From: Euryarchaeota archaeon UBA125
GTDB taxonomy: Archaea; Thermoplasmatota; Poseidoniia; Poseidoniales; Thalassarchaeaceae
Assembly: GCA_002502625.1 (NCBI GenBank)
Contig: DAPV01000077.1
Span: 1 to 7,333, forward strand
Direction of reading: 5' to 3'
DNA length: 7,333 nt
Shown: one piece after another, positions 1 through 6,244 of the stretch
How positions within the stretch are numbered: position 1 is the first letter of the stretch
Layout: the number at the start of each line of letters is the position of its first letter
Translations under genes and position numbers: made by a program
The notes under the pieces: model-generated
Databases searched by the model: none
Told to the model about the DNA's origin: nothing
What the model saw: only the letters and a program-made list of their open reading frames with translations

Positions 1-310
1 CTAATTCAGTACATCCATCCATTACCGATAGTGCTTGTTGAATTGAATCATGTCCAGATCCTAATCCAGGTGCCCAGTTGTAGTTTGATGAGACACAGTA
101 AGAAATTCCCCACCAAGCCATTGCGCAATCTGGTTCAAGTTCAGTACACTTTGAGAAACACGCGATTGCCTGTTCATGGTTATAGTTGAGCATGTGACCC
201 CATGCCTCAACAAACATTTTTCTGGTTTCATCACTTTTGCATGTAATTTTTTCTGCAAATGCATAATTCGAGGGGCTTCCAAAATCATAGTCAGTAGGTG
301 CTAGAGACAT
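1..310 (-). CDS. TPR-repeat protein, N-terminal part (runs off left edge)
   Basis: Reading leftward from ATG at 310, 103 codons stay open to the window edge, so the C-terminus is missing. Residues about 30-70 form a tetratricopeptide-like helical pair (WGHMLNYNHEQAIACFSKC, followed by LEPDCAMAWWGIS). This N-H-x-x-A-I-x-x-F ... L-x-P-D-C-A-M-A-W-W-G pattern is shared with a family of uncharacterised TPR proteins that begin in the same way in bacteria and archaea. TPR domains bind other proteins; no enzymatic function can be read from this part. No signal peptide is seen, so it is probably cytoplasmic. The start is supported by a TATA-like box about 28 bases upstream and no ribosome binding site, which fits a leaderless mRNA. 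An in-frame GTG 12 codons upstream (346) is possible but would place the start ahead of the box. A different frame open at 61-288 is a shadow. Confidence 0.8.
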   Translation of the reverse strand, partial: MSLAPTDYDFGSPSNYAFAEKITCKSDETRKMFVEAWGHMLNYNHEQAIACFSKCTELEPDCAMAWWGISYCVSSNYNWAPGLGSGHDSIQQALSVMDGCTEL

Positions 311-330
311 ATCTTCTGCTGAAAAGTCAA

Positions 331-341
331 AGGATATAATC
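331..341 (-). promoter_or_regulatory. TATA-like box before the TPR gene
   Basis: On the minus strand the sequence reads ATTATATCC, centred about 28 bases before the ATG at 310. Archaeal TATA boxes sit about 25-30 bases before the transcription start, so the transcript would begin at or next to the ATG (leaderless). No purine-rich ribosome binding site lies between the box and the ATG. It lies downstream of the poly-T end of the etfA transcript, which suggests the TPR gene has its own promoter. This is a motif match by eye only. Confidence 0.45.
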
Positions 342-363
342 ACTGTGTATTGATTCTGTATAT

Positions 364-390
364 GAAAAAATTCAATTTGAAAAAAAAAAG
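364..390 (-). terminator. poly-T transcription end after etfA
   Basis: Read on the minus strand, the gap after the etfA stop holds a run of ten T (389 to 380) and a second run of six T (370 to 365). Archaeal RNA polymerase terminates at oligo-T tracts without needing a hairpin, and none is seen here. The tracts lie 43-68 bases after the etfA stop and before the TATA-like box of the TPR gene, exactly where a terminator separating the two units would be expected. Confidence 0.55.
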
Positions 391-432
391 ATATTTTTCC
401 TCAATACGGGCATTAATTTGAATCGAAATAGA

Positions 433-1536
433 TTACAATCCGAATGTAAATCCAGAATTTACTTTTTCAATTAGCGAAGGGATGACGTCACGATAATCTC
501 CAATAATTGCTGCATCAGCAGATTGTACCATTGTACAACTATCATCAGTATTGATTGCAATAATTCTAGAGCTATCTTTCATTCCAGCCATGTGTTGCGG
601 AGCACCGCTAATCGCTATAGCGACATATACTGGAGGCCTTACACTTTGACCTGTCTGGCCAATTTGACGAGTACTCGGAGCATAGCCAGCATCAACTGCT
701 GCTCTACTTGCTGCCCATTCTACATCAATTCCATTAGACTTGATTGCTTCAGATAAATCATGTATTTCTCTAAATCCAGTCTGACCACAAGGAATGCCTC
801 CCGCAATAATGACCTTACAATGTCCAAGTTCAACTCTTTCTCCTCCTCCACGTCTAACATTAATTACTTCGACATCGAAATCATTGTCAGCCCAGTTAGG
901 AGTGAAATCTTCTACTTCACCAGTTCTTGATGAATCAGAAGATGGAGCAACAAAAATTCCAGGGCGAGCAGTAGCCATCGCTGGTGCCCAAAGTTGCTGT
1001 GGATTTGACATAATACACGCCAACTTCGATTCTCCAAAGGAAGGACGATGTGCTTCTAACATATGAGTAGTAACAGTCTTTGTCTTTCGGTGGTAAAAAG
1101 GACCTACGCTCAGCTTAGTACAATCGGCAGTAACACCTGCATCTACTCTACTTGCGACTCTTGGAGCAAGATCTCTACCGGTTGTAGTTGCACCCATCAA
1201 CAAAATTTCTGGGCGATGAACATTCATCAAATAATCAGAAAGAGCACGAGCGTATGGTAGAGTGGTAAAATGTTCTAGACGGTCGTCAGTGACTACGACT
1301 ACCTTATCAGCTCCGAGAGAAATCAAATCTTGAGGAGCAGAACCCACATCATGGTGAATTAACATTGCAGAAAGAGAAACTCCTAATTGATCAGCCATTT
1401 CTCTTCCAGGACCCATAAGTTCTCTACCAACATTGAGTAATTCTCCATCTACCATCTCAGCAAATACCATTACACCACTGGATGAAGTAGCATCACTAAA
1501 ACGCTGAATTGTCGCATCTTCTGGCCAATCACTCAT
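433..1536 (-). CDS. etfA: electron transfer flavoprotein alpha subunit
   Basis: EtfA pairs with EtfB to form a soluble FAD protein that takes electrons from acyl-CoA and related dehydrogenases and passes them to a membrane quinone oxidoreductase, or the reverse in bifurcating types. Residues about 20-200 form the N-terminal alpha/beta domain, with the typical LISLGADKV and GATTTGRDLAPRV segments. The C-terminal FAD domain starts near 240 and shows ASRAAVDAGYAP (276-287), RQIGQTGQ (290-297) and ISGAPQHMAGMKDS (309-322). The usual G-G-R-G motif reads AGGIPCG (245-251), so the conserved arginine is isoleucine. Start: a GGAGGG element at 1548-1543 sits 7 bases before ATG 1536, which also overlaps the etfB stop as ATGA. 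An ATG at 1542 is open but directly abuts that element. The 367-residue length is a little longer than usual for the family. Confidence 0.95.
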   Translation of the reverse strand: MSDWPEDATIQRFSDATSSSGVMVFAEMVDGELLNVGRELMGPGREMADQLGVSLSAMLIHHDVGSAPQDLISLGADKVVVVTDDRLEHFTTLPYARALSDYLMNVHRPEILLMGATTTGRDLAPRVASRVDAGVTADCTKLSVGPFYHRKTKTVTTHMLEAHRPSFGESKLACIMSNPQQLWAPAMATARPGIFVAPSSDSSRTGEVEDFTPNWADNDFDVEVINVRRGGGERVELGHCKVIIAGGIPCGQTGFREIHDLSEAIKSNGIDVEWAASRAAVDAGYAPSTRQIGQTGQSVRPPVYVAIAISGAPQHMAGMKDSSRIIAINTDDSCTMVQSADAAIIGDYRDVIPSLIEKVNSGFTFGL

Positions 1537-2357
1537 TGCCATCCCTCCACTATAGACTGTAGACCATCGGCATCAGTAATCTGGAGATCCCTAGTTACTT
1601 TCTCAACTTTAGGAGCAGCAGCAACGATAGTTGGAGAACCTGCAAGACCTACTTTTTCTATCTCTAATCCAACATCATCTACTGAAAGTAATCTGAATAT
1701 TGATGCTCCGTCTTTGAATACATCTTTACCCCTATCATCCTTAGTAACATGCTTCTTTACTTTCACTGCAGCCTTCATATTTCTACCTCGGAGAGCCGCG
1801 GCAGTAGGAGCAATTGAAAGCATACATGGGAGAGGAATCTTAAGATCCATACTTCCGCCTTCAACAATTCGACGAACAGTAGCGTAAGATGATTCAATTT
1901 CACATGTTTCTGCAAGTGTTACTTGAGGAATACCAAGATTTTCTGCTACTTGGCTTGGTACGTGTGCGGTATCACCATCGGTAGTTTGTCTTCCGCCCAT
2001 AATAATCCAATCATTTCTGTCTGAACTATATCCTAGATGCTGAAGGGTTCCAGATAAAGCATAGCCGGTTGACCATGTATCTGAACCGCCTAATTTCCTA
2101 TCAGAAAGCAACACTGTCTCATCTACTCCTCTCTCCATTGCTGTAATATGAGACATCTGAAAATTAGGTGGACCCATAGATACTACTACTACTCGTCCTC
2201 CATAATTATCCTTGAGAGAAAGCGCTAATTCTAGTGCGTGCTGGCAATCTTGATTAATCTGACTAGGGGCAGAAGCTCTATCCAGAGTACCTTCAGCAGT
2301 AACCCTCATCTCTTTCGGCTTAGGAACCTGCTTAAGTAGCACAACGTAATCCATCAT
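1533..2357 (-). CDS. etfB: electron transfer flavoprotein beta subunit, DGDTA (bifurcating-like) signature
   Basis: EtfB is the partner of EtfA and binds AMP in canonical Etf, or a second FAD plus NAD(H) in electron-bifurcating Etf. The N-terminus YVVLLKQVP is the standard EtfB beginning. Other family marks are INQDCQHALELALSLKD (34-50), VSMGPP (59-64), LLSDRKLGGSDTWSTGY (83-99) and GGRQTTDGDTAHVPSQ (121-136). The GRQ..DGDTA nucleotide motif is the version seen in bifurcating and CarD-like proteins, not the KQAIDDDCNQ form of canonical mitochondrial-type EtfB. Length is 274 residues, normal for the family. Two adjacent ATG codons (2357, 2354) could start it; a weak GGGGTG element ends 2 and 5 bases before them, so 2354 is slightly better spaced. 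The stop overlaps etfA (ATGA), so the two are one operon. Confidence 0.95.
   Translation of the reverse strand: MMDYVVLLKQVPKPKEMRVTAEGTLDRASAPSQINQDCQHALELALSLKDNYGGRVVVVSMGPPNFQMSHITAMERGVDETVLLSDRKLGGSDTWSTGYALSGTLQHLGYSSDRNDWIIMGGRQTTDGDTAHVPSQVAENLGIPQVTLAETCEIESSYATVRRIVEGGSMDLKIPLPCMLSIAPTAAALRGRNMKAAVKVKKHVTKDDRGKDVFKDGASIFRLLSVDDVGLEIEKVGLAGSPTIVAAAPKVEKVTRDLQITDADGLQSIVEGWQ
1543..1550 (-). promoter_or_regulatory. ribosome binding site of etfA
   Basis: The minus strand reads GTGGAGGG inside the last codons of etfB. GGAGG pairs well with the 3' end of 16S rRNA and is 7 bases before ATG 1536 but only 1 base before ATG 1542. It therefore decides the etfA start in favour of 1536, which gives an ATGA stop-start overlap and probable translational coupling with etfB. 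Confidence 0.65.
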
Positions 2358-2387
2358 AACACCCCATTTTCAAGATATCACGGCCAC

Positions 2388-2417
2388 CTGAATTCAGCAC
2401 TTGAACCCTATGCATAG
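2388..2417. promoter_or_regulatory. two perfect 10-base palindromes upstream of etfB, possible operator
   Basis: CTGAATTCAG (2388-2397) and CTATGCATAG (2408-2417) are both perfect palindromes with CT/AG ends, and their centres are 20 bases apart, close to two helical turns. They lie in the 71-base gap between the CPBP gene stop and the etfB start, about 31-60 bases before etfB. That spacing could suit binding of a dimeric regulator on one face of the DNA. No known operator is recognised, and either palindrome alone would not be remarkable. Confidence 0.25.
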
Positions 2418-2428
2418 TGTGAGCAATC

Positions 2429-3181
2429 TCAAGATGCGACTAGAGCAATCCATCCTACCCCTCCAAACACCGCAATATCAAGCACTGCATGACAAGCCCA
2501 GGCAGGCCAAATAGAATTATGACGATGGTATAACCAAGAAAATGCTACTCCTCCAATACCTACTGCCGAACCAGCAAGTAAAGCCATCCATATAGGCGCA
2601 ACTAATGCTACCGCAACTACATGATGTAAGGTAAAAGATAGAACTGAAATTGTACCCGATTTGATTGGATCGCCGTTGAAAATTGTTGAGGATTGTTCCG
2701 TAATGAACCACCTATACACATACTCTTCTACTACACTGTTAACGAATACCCAAAATAAAATTGCAGGGATTACCATTGACCATGAATCAAGTCCTACAGC
2801 ACGAATTGATGCACCTAGAGACTCGATATCGATATATGGTTTAGCGATTAAAAAGGTAATTACTAGAATCAAGGAAAGAGCTATTCCTAGCCCTAAACCT
2901 TCTATCCAAGGTCGAAGTCCTGAACCTTCGGGGAGAGCAGAAAATCCTCTTTCACCACCATCTATTCGCACATGCCAAATTACAGGAAAACCAAAAATCC
3001 AAACTTTACATAATGCCCAAATTGCCAGGCCTATAAATGCCAAAAATGCAGTATTTGACTCAGCAAGGAGTCCATTTGCTAGAACTCCAATACTAGGTGC
3101 AGGTATCAACAACAACAATGCAAGTAAGGGTCTTGACCTTGATTCCACATGTTTGATTTCATGATTCCATACTTCAATCAT
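2429..3181 (-). CDS. CPBP-family intramembrane protease-like protein
   Basis: This 250-residue protein is a multi-pass membrane protein of the CPBP (CAAX protease and bacteriocin-processing, ABI) family, whose members include prenyl-protein endopeptidases and maturation or immunity proteins. All three family motifs are present: EEYVYR (E152, E153, R157), FTLHH (F183 to H187), and HAVLD (H231, D235). In the family these residues form the intramembrane active site. Hydrophobic stretches at about 18-37, 44-64, 96-114, 136-151, 177-214 (probably two) and 234-249 suggest six to eight membrane helices. The substrate cannot be inferred. It is followed by etfB after 71 bases on the same strand with no poly-T tract between, so read-through is possible, but no functional link to Etf is known. 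The start at 3181 leaves 49 bases to the divergent mdh gene. Confidence 0.9.
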   Translation of the reverse strand: MIEVWNHEIKHVESRSRPLLALLLLIPAPSIGVLANGLLAESNTAFLAFIGLAIWALCKVWIFGFPVIWHVRIDGGERGFSALPEGSGLRPWIEGLGLGIALSLILVITFLIAKPYIDIESLGASIRAVGLDSWSMVIPAILFWVFVNSVVEEYVYRWFITEQSSTIFNGDPIKSGTISVLSFTLHHVVAVALVAPIWMALLAGSAVGIGGVAFSWLYHRHNSIWPAWACHAVLDIAVFGGVGWIALVAS

Positions 3182-3230
3182 CCGATTTCATAGGGTAAGC
3201 GTCATAGGCGACCGATTCACGCCTTGGGTC
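3182..3230. promoter_or_regulatory. 49-base divergent promoter region between CPBP gene and mdh
   Basis: Both flanking genes start here and run away from each other, so both promoters must fit in 49 bases or overlap coding sequence. No strong TATA box is visible. TCATAGG occurs twice in the same direction (3188-3194 and 3202-3208, 14 bases apart); the second copy lies about 23-29 bases before the mdh ATG, and its complement CCTATGA lies a similar distance (about 21-27 bases) before the CPBP ATG, so one degenerate box could serve either gene. No ribosome binding site is clear for either. Confidence 0.35.
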
Positions 3231-4214
3231 ATGACTGAAACACCGTTACGAGTTGCCGTTACAGGAGCAGCAGGAAACATTGGATATGCTTTGTTATGGC
3301 GAATCGCAAGTGGCGATTGCTTTGGATCCAAACAACCGGTAATTCTACAGTTACTGGAAATACCTCCTGGAATGCAACGTCTTGAAGGAGTAATTATGGA
3401 ATTAAGAGACTCTGCGTTTCCTTTGGTACACGACATCATAGGAACGGATAATGCTGAAGTTGCTTTCAACGATGCTGATGCGATATTCCTCGTTGGATCA
3501 CGTCCAAGAACAAAAGACATGGATAGATCCGACCTAGTAGCAGCTAATGGTCCAATCTTCGTTGGCCAAGGAAAGGCCATTGATGCAGTGGCTTCTCGTG
3601 ATGTAAAAGTCATAACCGTAGGGAACCCATGTAATACTAATGCACTAATCGCTTGTGCTAATGCACCTGGTATCCCGCCTAGACAATTTACTGCTATGAC
3701 CCGTCTTGACCAAAATCGTGCTGTAGGTCAAATGGCAGAACGAGCGGGAGTTCCTGCTTCGAAGGTTCAAGACGTATTCATCTGGGGCAACCATGCGAAT
3801 ACAATGTATCCTGACCCACGTTTTGGTACTGTTGACGGACAGCCAGCTACTGAATTATTTGATACTGATTGGCTTCAAGGTGACTTCCTAGATACTGTAT
3901 CCACACGTGGAAAAGCGATAATCATGGCACGAGGTGCATCTTCTGCTGCATCTGCAGCTTCAGCAGCTGTTGATCACATGCGAGACTGGTGGCAAGGATC
4001 GAATGGAAATATTGTTTCTGTTGCACTTCCTTCAGAAGGTTGGTACGGAGTTCCCGAAGGAATTGTGTTTAGTTTCCCATGTAGATGCGAGAATGGAGAG
4101 ATAATTGTAGTAGAAAATCTCCCTGTTGATGAATTTGCTCAGTCTAAGATTGACGAGAATGTTACTGCACTACTTGAAGAGAGAAATGCAGTAAGTGATC
4201 TTCTAGGAAACTAA
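3231..4214 (+). CDS. mdh: malate dehydrogenase, NAD-type (cytosolic/Thermus-like)
   Basis: The enzyme interconverts malate and oxaloacetate with NAD(H) in the citric acid cycle, in the cytoplasm. At 327 residues it matches in length and motif order the MDH group of Thermus and eukaryotic cytosol. The Rossmann loop is TGAAGNIGYAL (11-21). E43 in LLEIPP is the acidic residue that favours NAD over NADP. The substrate-loop arginines are R93 and R99 (SRPRTKDMDR). MTRLD (156-160) supplies the catalytic aspartate D160, WGNH (185-188) the catalytic histidine H188, and ARGASSAASAAS the late conserved helix. The position after D160 is Q where Thermus has H. The ATG at 3231 gives the family's normal short N-terminus; the frame is open further upstream but has no better start. 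It stands alone on this strand, with 125 bases to the Nudix gene. Confidence 0.96.
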   Translation: MTETPLRVAVTGAAGNIGYALLWRIASGDCFGSKQPVILQLLEIPPGMQRLEGVIMELRDSAFPLVHDIIGTDNAEVAFNDADAIFLVGSRPRTKDMDRSDLVAANGPIFVGQGKAIDAVASRDVKVITVGNPCNTNALIACANAPGIPPRQFTAMTRLDQNRAVGQMAERAGVPASKVQDVFIWGNHANTMYPDPRFGTVDGQPATELFDTDWLQGDFLDTVSTRGKAIIMARGASSAASAASAAVDHMRDWWQGSNGNIVSVALPSEGWYGVPEGIVFSFPCRCENGEIIVVENLPVDEFAQSKIDENVTALLEERNAVSDLLGN

Positions 4215-4339
4215 GTTCAACCACAATCATGTATCTGGCGGCAAACTTACTACTGAACTGTTAAGAGAAACATATGGGTGAATTCTATAGGATTTTGCAA
4301 AATTAGTATCGTCGGATTGATGACTGACCGCCCCTGCCT

Positions 4340-5122
4340 ATGGGTATGGATCAGCGTCATATCCACTTGGAACATGATGGGAAATTACTACTTGTTGATG
4401 CTAACGGAAATGGTCCACAAATCCCGATTCCTGGACGAACTGATACAGGAGAATCAGGATGGATTATTCGTTTACCTACAGAAAGTGAAGTAGAAGAAAT
4501 GGGAATCAAATGGAATAAAAAAAGAATCAACACAATGGATGATGGCACTCAAATTCATACTGTAATTTATGGCACACCAGTTATTGATTGGCCCGCAAAT
4601 TGGGCATGGAAAGACCATGTTATTTCAGATTCTGGAGTCCACCCATTAGCAAGGGAATCGGTATATCGAACGATGCATAGATTGGTTTCAAAAGTGATCA
4701 TTAGAGATAATATTGGACATATTTTACTCGGTAAAGTCCTTCGAGGACATTTCAAAGGATTTTGGACTTTACCTGGAGGATATCTCGATTATTCAGAGCA
4801 TCCGAGAATCGGTGCTATACGAGAAGCATATGAAGAAATGGGAATTGATATTGTAATTGCTGATCCTAAGGGAGAATCAGGAGACGCCCACCCAGGTGAT
4901 GATTTCTGCCACATTCAAGAAAGAATTTTCAGTGGAGAAGGAATTCAGTACGTTTCTTTCACATATCTAGTTGACTTGAACGAGAGACCAGAGATTAAGC
5001 CTAAACCTGATGAAATAGAAGAAGGAGAATGGTTTTCACTCTCCGATGCCATTCTGAGAGCCGCTTCAATCTTTGATAGAGAAGCTCTCGAAGCATTACA
5101 AAAATTAGAAAACGAATCATGA
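4340..5122 (+). CDS. Nudix hydrolase with unassigned N-terminal region
   Basis: Nudix enzymes cleave nucleoside diphosphates linked to another group, using metal ions. The Nudix box runs from G147 to I169 and fits GX5EX7REUXEEXGU: G147, E153, R161, E162, E165, E166, G168. It is preceded by the typical GFWTLPGG strand-loop (140-147). The domain spans roughly residues 115-260. The substrate cannot be told; ADP-ribose, NADH or a nucleotide sugar are all open. Residues 1-110 are not part of the Nudix fold and show no motif I recognise, although a NudC-like arrangement (N-terminal domain then Nudix) is a loose parallel; no zinc-binding cysteines are present. Start is uncertain: ATG 4340 and ATG 4346 are both in frame just after a stop at 4325, and neither has a clear ribosome binding site. 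The gap before it (4215-4339) holds no convincing gene. Confidence 0.9.
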   Translation: MGMDQRHIHLEHDGKLLLVDANGNGPQIPIPGRTDTGESGWIIRLPTESEVEEMGIKWNKKRINTMDDGTQIHTVIYGTPVIDWPANWAWKDHVISDSGVHPLARESVYRTMHRLVSKVIIRDNIGHILLGKVLRGHFKGFWTLPGGYLDYSEHPRIGAIREAYEEMGIDIVIADPKGESGDAHPGDDFCHIQERIFSGEGIQYVSFTYLVDLNERPEIKPKPDEIEEGEWFSLSDAILRAASIFDREALEALQKLENES

Positions 5123-5189
5123 TAATTTTCGACAATATTGAAAAAACACTTTCAAGAGATTTGGGGCATTATTTTTCACCTACTCCATA

Positions 5190-5196
5190 GGGGGAG
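5190..5196 (+). promoter_or_regulatory. ribosome binding site of the first lipoprotein gene
   Basis: GGGGGAG lies 4 bases before ATG 5201. It favours that ATG over the TTG at 5138, which would add 21 residues in front of the signal peptide. An AT-rich stretch ATTATTTTTC (about 5169-5178) lies roughly 28 bases before the ATG and could be a TATA box, though a start that close would leave no room for this site on the mRNA. Confidence 0.45.
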
Positions 5197-5200
5197 TAAC

Positions 5201-6244
5201 ATGAAGCATCTCAACTCGGTGTTGGTTTCGATGCTTCTCATTTCTTTTTGTTTGGCTGGTTGCATTGAAAATACGGATTCAATAAATGAGTTACAGCAAG
5301 ATGAAAATTCACTTGACTTTGTTGTCCCTGATCCTAATGTTTACCAATGTTTTGAGTTTGAAGGATGGGATAGATGTTGGCTTACATATTTCCCTGAAAA
5401 TGTAAATTTATCATCTAAATCACCAGTAATTTTCGAACTACATGGATGGGCGGCTTCATCTTTTGAAATGCGAAACTACACGAGCATTACCTCGTTAGCA
5501 GACGAGGTGGGTGCAATCGTAATTCATCCTGAAGGGCTAGCAATTCCAAATAGTGGAGCATTTGGGGAAAACCAAGAATCATGGAATTCAGGAGTTTGCT
5601 GCGGAGATGCTAAAGCACAAGATATCAATGATTCAGGATTCCTAATCAAATTGATAAACAATATTACCGAAGAATATCCCATTGATGAAAATCGAATATA
5701 CTTCACAGGTTGGTCAAATGGATGCCAAATGTCTCAAAGAATGGCCTTGGAGGCTAGTCATTTAATTGCCGCGGTTGCATGTACTTCTGGCTATCTTGGA
5801 TTCACTGATGATTCCCAATATTCTCCAATTCCCATTATGGAAATGCATGGCGTCCTAGATGAAATTGCCCAATATACGAATTCTGGACGTCTAACATTTT
5901 TTGAAGAAGATGCTCGAAACATAGAGGCAATACAAAATGGAGCTGTGGAGAATCTGTACGATTGGGCAGCATTCAACAACTGCGACGGACCGATTATAGA
6001 TTCTAACGACCCAAATGCAGTATACAGTATTCAGCGTTTTACTTCTTGTGAAAATAATACAGAGGCGGCATTATTCACTTCATACACTGGAGGACATAAT
6101 CTCTACATCAATGATGTCTGTGACGACATATCATACAATTTTGTATGGAGTTGTACAGGAAATCAAGGCCTATATGATACACATGAAATAATATGGGATT
6201 TCATCAGTCGATATTCCAAAGAATCTGTAGGTGAGAGTGGATGA
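5201..6244 (+). CDS. secreted lipoprotein esterase, PHB depolymerase/feruloyl esterase (LpqC, CE1-like) family, copy 1
   Basis: This is an alpha/beta hydrolase of the family that cleaves polyhydroxyalkanoate, feruloyl or acetyl esters. Residues 1-21 are a lipoprotein signal peptide with lipobox LAGC (C21), so the mature enzyme is probably lipid-anchored outside the cell. Seen in order: HGW (81-83) at the oxyanion site; WNSGVCCG (128-135), typical of the family; GWSNGC (170-175) with nucleophile S172; HGVLD (216-220) with acid D220; and TGGHN (296-300) with base H299. The triad is complete. Cysteine pairs C50/C59 and C261/C283 are shared with the next gene; C307 and C318 lie in an insertion it lacks. 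Start ATG 5201 is chosen because it begins the signal peptide and has GGGGGAG upstream, giving 347 residues. The stop overlaps the next start as ATGA. The actual ester substrate is unknown. Confidence 0.9.
   Translation: MKHLNSVLVSMLLISFCLAGCIENTDSINELQQDENSLDFVVPDPNVYQCFEFEGWDRCWLTYFPENVNLSSKSPVIFELHGWAASSFEMRNYTSITSLADEVGAIVIHPEGLAIPNSGAFGENQESWNSGVCCGDAKAQDINDSGFLIKLINNITEEYPIDENRIYFTGWSNGCQMSQRMALEASHLIAAVACTSGYLGFTDDSQYSPIPIMEMHGVLDEIAQYTNSGRLTFFEEDARNIEAIQNGAVENLYDWAAFNNCDGPIIDSNDPNAVYSIQRFTSCENNTEAALFTSYTGGHNLYINDVCDDISYNFVWSCTGNQGLYDTHEIIWDFISRYSKESVGESG
6229..6235 (+). promoter_or_regulatory. ribosome binding site of the second lipoprotein gene
   Basis: AGGTGAG, within the last codons of the first esterase gene, lies 5 bases before ATG 6241. 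It is a close match to the anti-Shine-Dalgarno complement and supports coupled translation across the ATGA overlap. Confidence 0.6.

Noticed and set aside
61..288. Open frame of 75 codons on the minus strand
   Set aside because: It overlaps the TPR gene in another frame; the TPR frame gives recognisable motifs (LEPDCAMAWWG) and continues to the window edge, while this one has none.
2661..3164. Plus-strand open frame of 167 codons opposite the CPBP gene
   Set aside because: It is antisense to a gene with all three CPBP motifs, and its translation shows no domain or motif; it is a shadow of the opposite strand.
3188..3613. Minus-strand open frame of 141 codons opposite the start of mdh
   Set aside because: The opposite frame is a clear malate dehydrogenase; this one has no recognisable motif and would overlap the CPBP gene's promoter.
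4214..4259. Inverted repeat AGTTCA/TGAACT after mdh
   Set aside because: Six pairs around a loop of more than 30 bases is expected by chance, and no T tract follows.
4278..4493. Plus-strand open frame of 71 codons before and within the Nudix gene
   Set aside because: It mostly overlaps the Nudix coding frame, has no ribosome binding site and shows no motif.
5138..5155. Possible hairpin TTGAAA/TTTCAA after the Nudix gene as a terminator
   Set aside because: The stem is only six AT-rich pairs with no T run directly after it; the nearest short T run is about 17 bases further on, so it is too weak to call.
5138..5200. TTG start extending the first esterase by 21 residues
   Set aside because: The extension would place about 20 extra residues before a complete lipoprotein signal peptide, and the ATG at 5201 has a ribosome binding site just upstream.
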